From the NCBI GenBank assembly GCA_019058445.1, contig JAHPZA010000006.1, positions 955,063 through 1,019,062 on the forward strand: a DNA stretch of 64,000 nt, written 5' to 3'. The DNA comes from Promethearchaeota archaeon (GTDB taxonomy: Archaea > Asgardarchaeota > Lokiarchaeia > Sigyniarchaeales > SOKP01). The notes beneath the pieces are model-generated. The model worked only from the letters and a program-made list of their open reading frames with translations, did no database searches and was not told the origin of the DNA. Each line of letters begins with the position of its first letter. The first letter of the stretch is position 1. Positions 38,608-47,413 of this stretch are shown here, in pieces. The position numbers and the translations under genes were made by a program.

Positions 38608-38620
38608 TGTTCATTGAACA
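38608..38620. promoter_or_regulatory. Palindrome upstream of the nitronate monooxygenase-like gene
   Basis: TGTTCA-T-TGAACA is a perfect 13-base palindrome, followed at once by a second TTGAAC and a GATTCAT. The half-site TGAAC/GTTCA is the one found in the TetR operators at 47.3 kb, but in a different arrangement. A TATA-like ATATATTTA is about 35 bases before the ATG at 38687. Confidence 0.35.
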
Positions 38621-38686
38621 TTGAACGATTCATGAGATCTCTATAAAAAACATATATTTAATAAACCTATCAAAAGGTAATATTAG

Positions 38687-39739
38687 ATGGTAATTGAAAC
38701 CAAAATTACTGAAATGTTAGGGATTAAACATCCCATCATTGCTGCGCCAATGGGTCCTTTTTATACAACCGATTTAACTATTGCAGTTTCAGAAGCCGGT
38801 GGTCTTGGGGTATTAAGTCATACCGCGTTATATACCGACTATGAAGCGGGAAGGACTCCAATTGAAATAATGAAAAAAAACATGGAATATGTTGTTGAGC
38901 ATACAGATAAACCTTTCGGGTTTAACATTCGAACTTCAAGGGTGCAAACAGATGCTCCAGCGCTAGTGAAAGAAATTCCAGAATTCATCATGAATAATCC
39001 AAAACTAAAAGAACAATGTGTGTATGCCATTACCAGCGCAGGATCCTCAAAAACGCTACCGGAATCAAAATCTTTCCAGAAATTAAAAGAGAGTGGCTCG
39101 AATATAAAACATTTTCATGTAGCACCAGCTCTTTGGTTGGCAGATAAATGCATGGCAACAGGAGTGGACGGTATGGTTATAACCGGTAATGAAGGAGGAG
39201 GACATCAATCCTATGAAAAAGTTAGCACTCTAGTTTTATTACAGCAAGTTGTCCAAAAATATCCAGATATGCCATTAGTAGCATGCGGAGGATTTGCTAC
39301 AGGTCAAGGTCTTGCAGCCGCCTTATCCATCGGTGCTGGAGCGATTGCGATGGGCTCGAGATTCATTGCATCAAAAGAAAGTGAATTCAATGAAGCTTAT
39401 AAGAATGTTGTACCTCCCGCGAAAGCACAAGATACCATTATGGTAACTGGGTCTTTAGGTCCAATTAGGCTCTGGAAAAATAAATACTCACTCTCGCGTG
39501 GATTGATTGCGGATAAATCAGAGAAAATGGCAGAAGAGTCCAAAATGACGATGCAAGATACCATAAACGAATTAAAAAAAGGGGAAATGGCTTATAAAGG
39601 AAATATCACTGATGGTGCTGTACTTTTAGGTCAGAGTATTGGAACTATCAATAGTGTAGAAAAAGTTAGCAAAATCATCGAAAATATAGTTAAGGATGCT
39701 GAAAATTATATAAAAAATGCTTCTGCTCAAATTAAATAA
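38687..39739 (+). CDS. Nitronate monooxygenase / FabK-like flavoprotein
   Basis: 350 residues of the FMN-binding 2-nitropropane dioxygenase family: IKHPIIAAPMG at the N-terminus, SEAGGLGVLSH (about 36-46), GNEGGGH (catalytic His region, about 165-171), CGGFATGQGLAAALSIGAGA (about 204-223) and MGSRFIAS. The family includes nitronate monooxygenases and flavin-dependent enoyl-ACP or enoyl-CoA reductases. In a fatty-acid context a reductase role is as plausible as nitronate oxidation. It is the only plus-strand gene within the acyl-CoA synthetase array and has its own promoter. Confidence 0.87.
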   Translation: MVIETKITEMLGIKHPIIAAPMGPFYTTDLTIAVSEAGGLGVLSHTALYTDYEAGRTPIEIMKKNMEYVVEHTDKPFGFNIRTSRVQTDAPALVKEIPEFIMNNPKLKEQCVYAITSAGSSKTLPESKSFQKLKESGSNIKHFHVAPALWLADKCMATGVDGMVITGNEGGGHQSYEKVSTLVLLQQVVQKYPDMPLVACGGFATGQGLAAALSIGAGAIAMGSRFIASKESEFNEAYKNVVPPAKAQDTIMVTGSLGPIRLWKNKYSLSRGLIADKSEKMAEESKMTMQDTINELKKGEMAYKGNITDGAVLLGQSIGTINSVEKVSKIIENIVKDAENYIKNASAQIK

Positions 39740-39804
39740 ATCTTCACATTGAAAAATACAAATGATTAAAGGTATCAAAGAAAAGGTAAGAGAAAAAGCT
39801 TACT

Positions 39805-41634
39805 CTAAAATTTATATTTCTTTTTTTTTATATTTTCATAGATATCTTTTGTTAAAGGGCGGTATTCTGATTCATTGGGCAACATAACATACAAGGGATC
39901 GTTTATATTATGAAAGTCAAAGCCCTCCTTTTTCAAAGTTATTTTCTTAAGTTTAAATGTGGGAGTGATTGCCAGGTTTGCTTTGAAACGTAAAAAAATT
40001 GGTATAGCATATGGTGCCAGATCTTTCCTAAATTTATCAGCTAGTGCATTAAAATTGAATTTTTCCATAGAACAGCTTGGCATAATGGCGGCCATACCTG
40101 CACGACCCTCAGTACCAGGTATCTGAACTCCATAGGCCGATGATATTAAGACTTGATCAAACACATTGAGCACTTCTTCTACCTCTGTCGTAGATACGTT
40201 ATGCCCTTTCCAGCGAAAGGTATCTCCGAGCCGGTCCACAAATTGGGCATGATCACAGCCGAGATCTCTGAGTAAATCGCCTGTATTAAACCAAATATCC
40301 CCTTCTTTAAAGACATTATAGAGTAATTTTGCCTCAGTAGCCTTTTTGTCTGTATATCCGCGGAATTCAGTCATACCCTTACACTCAAAAATGCATAAAC
40401 CGGTCTCACCAAGCCCAACCCTCTGCATATAACCGTCTTCTTCTCTAATTGGCTTTTCTGCTTCAGGATCGAATTTAACAATAGCATAAGGAGCGACGCA
40501 AGTACCAATAGTACAATCAAAATTAAATAAATTCGCGAAACCTGCCACATTTTCACTAGCTCCGTATGCTTCGGCAACAATTTCGATGCCAAATCGTTCC
40601 TTAAAATCTTTCCATATTTCGGGACGAAGACCGTTCCCGATAATCGCTCTTATGGAATTTTTTTTGTTATCAGGCATTATAGGTTGATTCATTAAATAAC
40701 GACAAAATTCTCCGACATATGTAAAGATCGTAGCGTTGTATTTGCGAATTTCATCCCAGAAACGGCTAGCACTAAATTTTCGGCTTATTGCTAAAGCAGC
40801 TCCACTAGCAAATGCAGGGGCCCACCCTAACCACACAGCAGTTGCATGGTAAAAAGGGAGAGCAACATATACAGTATCATCGGTGGTCGCCTCCGTTATC
40901 AAAAGTCCGACGGCATGGCCATTAAAAACTAAAGAGTGGTGGATTACTGTGGCTGCTTTATATAAACCAGTAGTTCCAGAAGTAAAGAAATACACTATTG
41001 GGTCATTAGTTTTAACATTACAAGTAGTAGTAGGATTGCGGGGCGGATAATCCTTAATTATAAGACTGAGATCGATAAAGCCATCTGGAAGAGGCTTAGA
41101 ATCTCGATCGGGTGAAAATAATAATATTTGATCGTTCGATAAATTGAGCTCGGATTTAACCTTTGTAAATTCATCAATTAACTCCGAGCCAACTATAATG
41201 AGTTTTCCTGGAGTAAGGTTCAAGCAATATGCAAGGGTTTTTTCGCGCAGTTCAGTGTTAATTAATGAGTTTATTGCTCCGATTTTCCCGATCGCGGTAA
41301 ATGCTATCAATAATTCCGGTCGATTTGTCATAAAGATCTCAACAATATCACCCTTTTTCAAACCTAAAGAGATAAAATAGTGAGCATAGCGATTAACCTG
41401 TTCATTAAATTCTTTATAAGTCAATAAAATATCTTCAAATTTGATGGCTATTTTATCAGAATACTCCCGCGCATTCCTCTCAACAATGGTCCCCCATGAG
41501 ATTTTGTTTTCAATTCCTAGCTTCATAAGGTATTGAAAGAGGTGACTGTGTTTTCGAAAAAATTCTTTCCTTCTTTTTCTATACTCTTTCTTATCAATAA
41601 GATCCTTTCCTTTCAGTTCTGAGTTTTCTGACAA
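39805..41634 (-). CDS. FATP/FadD6-like acyl-CoA synthetase, paralogue 4
   Basis: 609 residues with DRLGDTFRWKGHNVST and TPTFKLKK. The phosphate loop is FFTSGTTGLYKAA: Tyr replaces the usual Pro before the conserved Lys, unlike its paralogues. The middle motif is AYGASENVA. It is more distant from paralogues 1-3 and 5 and groups with paralogue 6 (shared LINTE, ASxFxxVGE, TPTFK). The TTG start at 41634 has AAGGAG 8 bases upstream. The acid-pocket residues differ from the close copies, so a different acid is likely. Confidence 0.9.
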   Translation of the reverse strand: MSENSELKGKDLIDKKEYRKRRKEFFRKHSHLFQYLMKLGIENKISWGTIVERNAREYSDKIAIKFEDILLTYKEFNEQVNRYAHYFISLGLKKGDIVEIFMTNRPELLIAFTAIGKIGAINSLINTELREKTLAYCLNLTPGKLIIVGSELIDEFTKVKSELNLSNDQILLFSPDRDSKPLPDGFIDLSLIIKDYPPRNPTTTCNVKTNDPIVYFFTSGTTGLYKAATVIHHSLVFNGHAVGLLITEATTDDTVYVALPFYHATAVWLGWAPAFASGAALAISRKFSASRFWDEIRKYNATIFTYVGEFCRYLMNQPIMPDNKKNSIRAIIGNGLRPEIWKDFKERFGIEIVAEAYGASENVAGFANLFNFDCTIGTCVAPYAIVKFDPEAEKPIREEDGYMQRVGLGETGLCIFECKGMTEFRGYTDKKATEAKLLYNVFKEGDIWFNTGDLLRDLGCDHAQFVDRLGDTFRWKGHNVSTTEVEEVLNVFDQVLISSAYGVQIPGTEGRAGMAAIMPSCSMEKFNFNALADKFRKDLAPYAIPIFLRFKANLAITPTFKLKKITLKKEGFDFHNINDPLYVMLPNESEYRPLTKDIYENIKKKKYKF

Positions 41635-41716
41635 ATAATGCTCCTTACTCTTAATTTATAATACCAAATACAAAGTTTTAAATTCGTCTTAAATAAAAAA
41701 AAGTTTTGCTAACAAA

Positions 41717-43537
41717 TTAGAATTTATATTGTCCTTTTTGAATATTCTCATAGATATCCTTTGTTAATGACTTATATTCTGATTCAAGTGGTGTCAATAC
41801 GTATATGTGATCCTCGATTTTTTCTATGTCAAAGCCTTCCTTTTTCAATTGACCTTTTTTAAGTTTAAATGTTGATGTGGTGGATAATTGGGATTTCATT
41901 CTGAGAAAAATAGGGACTCCATAAGGAGGGAGGTTTTGTATTAGTTGTTCTGTGAGTCCCTTTAAGTCAAAATCCCCAACAGAGGAGCTGGGTACAATGG
42001 CAGCCATTCCAGCTCGGCCATCAGTACCTGGTATTTGGACACCATATACAGTAGATAACATAACCTGCTCAAAACTATTCAGGATTTTTTCTACTTCCGT
42101 AGTAGAGATATTATGTCCCTTCCAACGGAATGTATCTCCAAGGCGATCGACAAATTGGGCATGATCATTTCCAATATCTCTCATTAAATCTCCGGTGTTG
42201 AACCACATATCTCCCTTTTCAAAGACATCATGAAAGACTTTCGCTTCAGTTGCCTCTTTATCTGTATAACCCCTAAATTCAACATTACCAACAATCTGAA
42301 ATAATAATAATCCTGATTCGCCAAGACTGACCCTTTCCATAAATCCTTCATTGTTCTTGATTGGTGCTTCTACGTCGTGATCATATTTAACTATTGCATA
42401 AGAACTTAAACAGCACCCTACAGTACGGTCGAAATTCAGTAGGTTGGCAAATGATCCTACTGCTTCGGTTGCTGAGTAGTATTCGCCAACTTTTTGGATA
42501 TTGAACCTTTCTTTAAATTTTGTCCAAATTTCTGGACGAAGTCCTAAACCAATGACTATTCTCACGGGATTATCAGCATCATCGGGTTTGGGAGGTTGAT
42601 TCATTAAATATCGGCATATCTCTCCGACATAATTAAAAGCAGTAGCATTAGATTTGCGAATATCATCCCAAAAATGGTTAATGCTGAATTTTCGTGCAAT
42701 TGCTAAAGCAGCACCGCCCGCAAATGCAGATGAACAACCTACTGCTAATGTATTTGAATGAAATAGCGGAAGTGAAACATACATCGTATCTTCAGAGGTA
42801 AATTCCCCAATTGATTCTCCAAATCCATAATAGGCACCCACTAAAGTGGCATGAGCAAACTTAGTAGCTTTAGGAAATCCGGTTGTGCCAGAAGTAAAGA
42901 TGTAAGTAATGATGTCTGACGGTTTAACGTCCTTCGTGGTTAAAGGATTTTCTGTGGGAAATTTCTTGACTTCTTGGGAAAGATCAATAAAATTCTCTGG
43001 AATTGATATCAATCCTTGGTCTGGCACAAAATAAAGGATTTGATCTTCTGACAAGTCCAATTCAGATTGAACGGCACTAAAACTTTCATAACAATTTTCA
43101 TCAACAATAATAAGCTTGCCAGGAGTAAGGTTTAAACAATGTGCCAATGATTGTTCGCGTAGATCAATATTGATTAAGGATGTAATTGCTCCAATTTTCC
43201 CTAGAGCATATACTATCATTAAATATTCTGGACGATTGGTCATCATTAATTCTACTACATCCCCTTTTTTCATGCCTAAAGAGATGAAATAATGCGCATA
43301 CCGATTTACCCATTCATTAAATTCTTTATAAGTATATGTTATATCTTCAAATTTAATAAGAATATTATCAACATATTCTTGCGCATTCCTTTCTATAATA
43401 GTTCCCCATGAAATCTTATTCTCCTCTCTAATTTTCAGTATTTCTGCTAAAGTATTCGCATGTTTTCTAATAAACCTCATACGCCTTTTTCTATACTCTT
43501 TATTTGGAATAAGGTCCAAGTCTTTATCTTCTATCAT
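41717..43537 (-). CDS. FATP/FadD6-like acyl-CoA synthetase, paralogue 5
   Basis: About 606 residues with FTSGTTGFPKAT, YYSATEAVG, DRLGDTFRWKGHNIST, and STFKLKK near the C-terminus; ends GQYKF. ATG 43537 (MIEDKDLDLI) matches the other copies; a longer TTG start (43600) would add 21 residues without homology and is rejected. The exact shared promoter motif lies 98 bases upstream. It is highly similar to paralogues 2 and 3. Confidence 0.92.
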   Translation of the reverse strand: MIEDKDLDLIPNKEYRKRRMRFIRKHANTLAEILKIREENKISWGTIIERNAQEYVDNILIKFEDITYTYKEFNEWVNRYAHYFISLGMKKGDVVELMMTNRPEYLMIVYALGKIGAITSLINIDLREQSLAHCLNLTPGKLIIVDENCYESFSAVQSELDLSEDQILYFVPDQGLISIPENFIDLSQEVKKFPTENPLTTKDVKPSDIITYIFTSGTTGFPKATKFAHATLVGAYYGFGESIGEFTSEDTMYVSLPLFHSNTLAVGCSSAFAGGAALAIARKFSINHFWDDIRKSNATAFNYVGEICRYLMNQPPKPDDADNPVRIVIGLGLRPEIWTKFKERFNIQKVGEYYSATEAVGSFANLLNFDRTVGCCLSSYAIVKYDHDVEAPIKNNEGFMERVSLGESGLLLFQIVGNVEFRGYTDKEATEAKVFHDVFEKGDMWFNTGDLMRDIGNDHAQFVDRLGDTFRWKGHNISTTEVEKILNSFEQVMLSTVYGVQIPGTDGRAGMAAIVPSSSVGDFDLKGLTEQLIQNLPPYGVPIFLRMKSQLSTTSTFKLKKGQLKKEGFDIEKIEDHIYVLTPLESEYKSLTKDIYENIQKGQYKF

Positions 43538-43634
43538 AGTTATTACTCCATTAGTTTTGATATTCAAATTTAAATATGTGCTTAGATCCGATTTATTCAA
43601 AAAAAATGGTTAGATTTACTATCTCTTTTTCTAA

Positions 43635-43651
43635 TTATAAATCTTACATTC
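43635..43651 (-). promoter_or_regulatory. Shared promoter motif, paralogue 5
   Basis: On the minus strand GAATGTAAGATTTATAA, identical to the motifs before paralogues 3 and 6, 98 bases from the start codon. Confidence 0.6.
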
Positions 43652-43760
43652 GATGAAATATCCAGAATTAAAGTTTTTGAAACAATCTTTTTGGAAATAG
43701 GGAATAATTTGAAAACTTCAAAAAAACTATAAAAGTGGTTTTTATACAACTTTTATAAAT

Positions 43761-44480
43761 TCATTTCATCTTGGGAATTTGATTACTTTCTAAAAAGGAT
43801 TTAAGACCCTCTTCTAATTGAACTCCAAAAGAATTAATAGCCATAGCTAACATATTATAATTTCCAACAGTAAAGACCAGGTCCATGATCTGGTGCATAT
43901 TATAGCGTTCAGCCAACGCATTCCATGTTTTATCAGTAATAAAAGTGTCTATATAGAGCTCGTCCACCGCTCGGAGTAATGTGGCATCAAAAAGATCCCA
44001 CCCCACGGCGTCCGGCCCTTCCATAATTCGGTTGATTTCATCATCAGAGAGAAGCCCATTGTGCTTTGCGCCACGGGCATGCCAACTCCATTCATATTTC
44101 GAATAGCAGTGCCATGCGATCCGAAGAATGAGAATCTCTTTATCTCGTAGGGGTAATGTTGATAAAAATCTCGTATGAATATTGAATGTTGTATATCGCA
44201 AATAGAAATCCCTATGTCTAGCCAATGTCTTAACAACATTGATTGATGTTTTTTCCCCTAAAATGGGGGTCATCATTTTTTCTCTCTCTGAGAGCAGTTT
44301 TGCTAATTTAGCTACATCTGATTTATTAATCGTTGATATTGCTGATATTGCTATTTTTCGCTCTTTATCCCTGACTTTAATGAGTTTTTCTCCTTCCAAG
44401 GGAGCTATTCTGGGCGTTAAAAGTCGCACACGCTTACCCAACTCTAATTTTCTTAGATTTTGCTTTTTTTGATTACTCAT
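43761..44480 (-). CDS. Carboxymuconolactone decarboxylase (CMD) family protein, copy 1
   Basis: About 239 residues; the CMD/AhpD-like domain spans roughly 95-190 with LRDKEILILRIAWHC and KYEWSWHARGA, the Glu and His positions of the family active site. Members include gamma-carboxymuconolactone decarboxylases and alkyl-hydroperoxide-related proteins; this longer type has an N-terminal extension of unknown role. ATG 44480 (MSNQ) is preferred over an upstream TTG because the second copy has the same MSNQ start with a ribosome-binding site placed for it. It carries the shared promoter motif 58 bases upstream. Confidence 0.82.
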   Translation of the reverse strand: MSNQKKQNLRKLELGKRVRLLTPRIAPLEGEKLIKVRDKERKIAISAISTINKSDVAKLAKLLSEREKMMTPILGEKTSINVVKTLARHRDFYLRYTTFNIHTRFLSTLPLRDKEILILRIAWHCYSKYEWSWHARGAKHNGLLSDDEINRIMEGPDAVGWDLFDATLLRAVDELYIDTFITDKTWNALAERYNMHQIMDLVFTVGNYNMLAMAINSFGVQLEEGLKSFLESNQIPKMK

Positions 44481-44537
44481 TACATATTTCAACTTTTAAT
44501 TTATCCTTTATTATTTTTTAATTATTGATCACGCAAT

Positions 44538-44554
44538 TTATAAATCTTACATCC
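44538..44554 (-). promoter_or_regulatory. Shared promoter motif, CMD copy 1
   Basis: On the minus strand GGATGTAAGATTTATAA, one base different from the acyl-CoA synthetase motif. Distance to the start codon is 58 bases, the same as for adk. Confidence 0.55.
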
Positions 44555-44628
44555 ATTTAGATATGAATTGAGAATTCAAGTAAATAAAAATTTAAAAAGA
44601 ATTAAATAAAAACAATCGAAATTATTAA

Positions 44629-46458
44629 TTAAAACTTATATTGTCCATTTAGTATATTATCATAGATCTCCTTTGTCAAAGGTACGTATTCTGCCTTACT
44701 TGGCAACATAACATACAAGGGGTCATCTATCATCTCAAGATCAAAGCCCTCTTTTTTTAACTCCACTTTTTTAAATTTAAATGTCGGGGTGATCGAGAGA
44801 TTCGATTTAAATCTTAGAAAAATTGGCATAGCATAGGGAGGGAGATTAATTCTAAAATGATTAGTCAATCCACTAAAATCAAAATGCTCAATTTTAATAC
44901 TAATTACCACGGAAGCCATTCCTGCCCGTCCATCAGTACCCGGTATTTTCACACCATACACAGATGACATTAAAACTGGTTCAAAAACGTTGAGGACTTC
45001 TTCTACCTCGGTCGTGGATACATTTTGCGCTTTCCAACGAAAAGTATCTCCGATTCGATCAATAAATTGAACATGATTACACCCTTGATCTCTCATTAAA
45101 TCACCAGTATTGAACCAAGCATCTCCTTCTTTGAAGACATTTCGCAAAATTTTTTTTTCCGTCGCGTTTTTATCAGTATAGCCAACAAAGACAAATTCAT
45201 TTTGAAGGCCCCAAAGAAGCAAACCCGTATCACCAGGTTTAACTTTTTGCATGAATCCGTTCTCATTTCTTATTGGCTGTTCTTCATCGAAATCATATGT
45301 GACAACCGCATAAGGATTTGAACAATAACCAACAGTACAGTCAAAGTTTAAATAATTGGCAAATACAGTACCTGTTTCTGATGCTCCATATATTTCTCCT
45401 ATCTTATTGATGCCGAATCGTTTTTTAAAATCCATCCATATATCCGGGCGGAGACCATTGCCCAAGATCGTTCTCACAGGATTATTTGCATCATCAGGAT
45501 TGGAAGGCCGATTAATCAGATAACGGCACAATTCTCCGACATAACTAAATGCAGATGCATTATATTTACGAATATCATCCCAGAAGTGAGAAACGCTAAA
45601 TTTACTTCGTATAGCCGTAGCTGCACCGACTCCAAAAGCTGCTGCCCAAGCTACGCATAATCCGGTAGTATGATATAAAGGAAGTGCAATATACATAGTA
45701 TCTTCGGGTGTTAATTCCCCCAATAACAGACCAAATAAATAATGACTGCCTACCATACGTAAATGGATTAATATTGAAGCTTTCGGTAAACCTGTCGTAC
45801 CTGATGTGAATACATAAGCAAGTGGATCGGAACCCTTAATATTGGAGGTCATTGAAGGATTTTCAGCAGAAAAATCCTTGACAACTTGGCTAAGATCAAG
45901 AAATCCATCTGGAATGGGCATTCCACATTGATCTGGTAAAAAAAGGAGATTCTGCCCTTTTCGTAAATTAAGATCAGGTTTAACATTATTAAAGGCATTA
46001 AAACAGTCTTCATCAACTATAAAAACATTTGAGGGATTAAGTTTTAAAGAATGTGCCAGAGTTCTCTCACGCTGTTCGGTATTGATTAATGAACTAATTG
46101 CCCCAATTTTCCCAAGGGCACTAAGGGTGATTAAAAATTCAGGGCGATTCATCATCATAAGCTCTACAACATCACCTTTTTTTAAGCCTAATGAAATAAA
46201 ATAATTCGCATAGCGATTTACCCATTCATTAAATTCTTTAAAAGTTAACATATTATCTTCAAATTTGATGGCGACATCTTCGGCATATTTTTCTGCATTT
46301 CTTTCTACAACTTTTCCCCAGGAAACCTTGTTTTCGGCAACTATTTTGACGATCTCGGCAACTTCATGGGCATGTTTTTTATTAAATTCCCTCAATTTTT
46401 TTCTAAATACTTTCTTATCAATAAGATCCGGTTCTTTCTGGTTTGGTTCTTCTAACAT
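44629..46458 (-). CDS. FATP/FadD6-like acyl-CoA synthetase, paralogue 6
   Basis: 609 residues with VFTSGTTGLPKAS, IYGASETGT, DRIGDTFRWKAQNVST and TPTFKFKK; ends GQYKF. Ala-Gln replaces Gly-His/Asn in the FATP motif (WKAQN), a small departure from the other copies. ATG 46458 has GGGG 9 bases upstream. The shared promoter motif is 103 bases upstream. It is closest to paralogue 4. It is the last copy of the array; a TetR regulator gene follows upstream on the same strand. Confidence 0.92.
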   Translation of the reverse strand: MLEEPNQKEPDLIDKKVFRKKLREFNKKHAHEVAEIVKIVAENKVSWGKVVERNAEKYAEDVAIKFEDNMLTFKEFNEWVNRYANYFISLGLKKGDVVELMMMNRPEFLITLSALGKIGAISSLINTEQRERTLAHSLKLNPSNVFIVDEDCFNAFNNVKPDLNLRKGQNLLFLPDQCGMPIPDGFLDLSQVVKDFSAENPSMTSNIKGSDPLAYVFTSGTTGLPKASILIHLRMVGSHYLFGLLLGELTPEDTMYIALPLYHTTGLCVAWAAAFGVGAATAIRSKFSVSHFWDDIRKYNASAFSYVGELCRYLINRPSNPDDANNPVRTILGNGLRPDIWMDFKKRFGINKIGEIYGASETGTVFANYLNFDCTVGYCSNPYAVVTYDFDEEQPIRNENGFMQKVKPGDTGLLLWGLQNEFVFVGYTDKNATEKKILRNVFKEGDAWFNTGDLMRDQGCNHVQFIDRIGDTFRWKAQNVSTTEVEEVLNVFEPVLMSSVYGVKIPGTDGRAGMASVVISIKIEHFDFSGLTNHFRINLPPYAMPIFLRFKSNLSITPTFKFKKVELKKEGFDLEMIDDPLYVMLPSKAEYVPLTKEIYDNILNGQYKF

Positions 46459-46560
46459 ATTAAATCCCCTTCTATTTTTTAGTTATTTAAAACAAAATAA
46501 ATCATTCGATTTCTTAGAATAAAAGAAAATTTTGTTAGAAAATAAGTAAGAAAATTCCAT

Positions 46561-46577
46561 TTATAAATCTTACATTC
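46561..46577 (-). promoter_or_regulatory. Shared promoter motif, paralogue 6
   Basis: On the minus strand GAATGTAAGATTTATAA, identical to the motifs before paralogues 3 and 5, 103 bases from the start codon. Confidence 0.6.
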
Positions 46578-46614
46578 ATGTTAAAATTCGAATCCAAAAT
46601 TTTTCAAGAAATTA

Positions 46615-46683
46615 TCTTAAAATGGAGTAAATTTGTTCTAAATAAAATAATGAGAATAAACAAAGTTATAATCTGATTATTTT
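46615..46683. repeat. adk-tail repeat, copy A
   Basis: Bases 46615-46675 align without gaps to 51383-51443 (copy D), about 51 of 61 identical. The part GTTATAATCTGATTATTTT resembles the end of adk and its flank. It lies just after the stop of the TetR gene. The degenerate continuation TATGTCATTTTT recalls the adk sequence GATGTCGTCTTC. Confidence 0.5.
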
Positions 46684-46703
46684 GTTATGTCATTTTTTAT
46701 TTT

Positions 46704-47315
46704 TCATTCTTGCCCTTGAATAATGAATATGAGCAACCTCGTTAAAAATTCAATTAATTCATCTTCCGTTTCAAATATAGGCATGATAAACAGATGTCGA
46801 TGTATTATTGCTTCAAGAAAGGAAAAGAGAAGCATTGATTTCTTTAGTATTTTTTCTTGAGGAATATTTTTAAAAAAGTCTAATTTGTGTAATTTAATAA
46901 CTGAACCTTCCATCATTTCCCTAACTATCTTCTCTTGATTGCTAAAAAGTTCTTTATTTGACATCCTAGCTTGATCAAAAGCTTTATATAGTTCAAGATT
47001 TTCTCTGTGAGAATTTAAATGGTTTTTTACAATTATTTTGAATAGCTTAATGGGATTATCTTCCTCAATTTCAGCTAACTGATTGAGATCTAAGATTTTA
47101 TCGATTGTAAAGTTATAGAATACACTTGCTATTGAGGGCATTCCTTTAGGAAAATAACGATATATTGTTCCAACACTTATTTGAGCTTTTTTAGCTATAT
47201 GTCTCGTGCTTACATTGCTATATCCGTATTTATTAATAAGATCAATGAAAGTTTGGAAAATTCGTTTAATTTTCTCCTCCTTATTTCTAAGAGGTTTCTT
47301 CTTTTTTTCTAACAT
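46704..47315 (-). CDS. TetR/AcrR-family transcriptional regulator
   Basis: About 203 residues. The N-terminal helix-turn-helix domain reads KIKRIFQTFIDLINKYGYSN, then STRHIAKKAQISVGTIYRYF (about 38-57), a classic TetR recognition region. The C-terminal about 140 residues are the ligand-binding and dimerisation part, with no readable ligand. ATG 47315 is used; TTG 47318 adds one residue. Two copies of ATGAACAAAGTTCAT sit immediately upstream, so it very likely represses itself and the divergent membrane-protein gene. Control of the nearby acyl-CoA genes is possible but not shown. Confidence 0.9.
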   Translation of the reverse strand: MLEKKKKPLRNKEEKIKRIFQTFIDLINKYGYSNVSTRHIAKKAQISVGTIYRYFPKGMPSIASVFYNFTIDKILDLNQLAEIEEDNPIKLFKIIVKNHLNSHRENLELYKAFDQARMSNKELFSNQEKIVREMMEGSVIKLHKLDFFKNIPQEKILKKSMLLFSFLEAIIHRHLFIMPIFETEDELIEFLTRLLIFIIQGQE

Positions 47316-47327
47316 CAATTATATATA

Positions 47328-47368
47328 ATGAACAAAGTTCATAAACTTTTTATATGAACAAAGTTCAT
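47328..47368. promoter_or_regulatory. Twin TetR operators
   Basis: ATGAACAAAGTTCAT occurs exactly twice, at 47328-47342 and 47354-47368. Each is a perfect inverted repeat (ATGAAC-AAA-GTTCAT), and the centres are 26 bases apart. They fill the space between the TetR start and the divergent membrane-protein gene, and the intervening TTTTTATAT is TATA-like. This is a strong candidate for a cooperatively bound operator pair. Confidence 0.8.
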
Positions 47369-47413
47369 TAACTGTTATAGTCTAAAAATGAAAAAGTGTT
47401 GAAAAAGAAAAGT

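Noticed and set aside
43538..43600. N-terminal extension of acyl-CoA synthetase 5 from a TTG
   Set aside because: The paralogues begin at the position of ATG 43537, and the extra residues match none of them.
30590..46458. A polyketide- or nonribosomal-peptide-like cluster
   Set aside because: The adenylate-forming enzymes are stand-alone FATP-type acyl-CoA synthetases, with no carrier protein, ketosynthase or condensation domain nearby.
46578..46600. tRNA T-loop-like TTCGAATCC
   Set aside because: There is no acceptor or anticodon stem around it; the region is AT-rich spacer.
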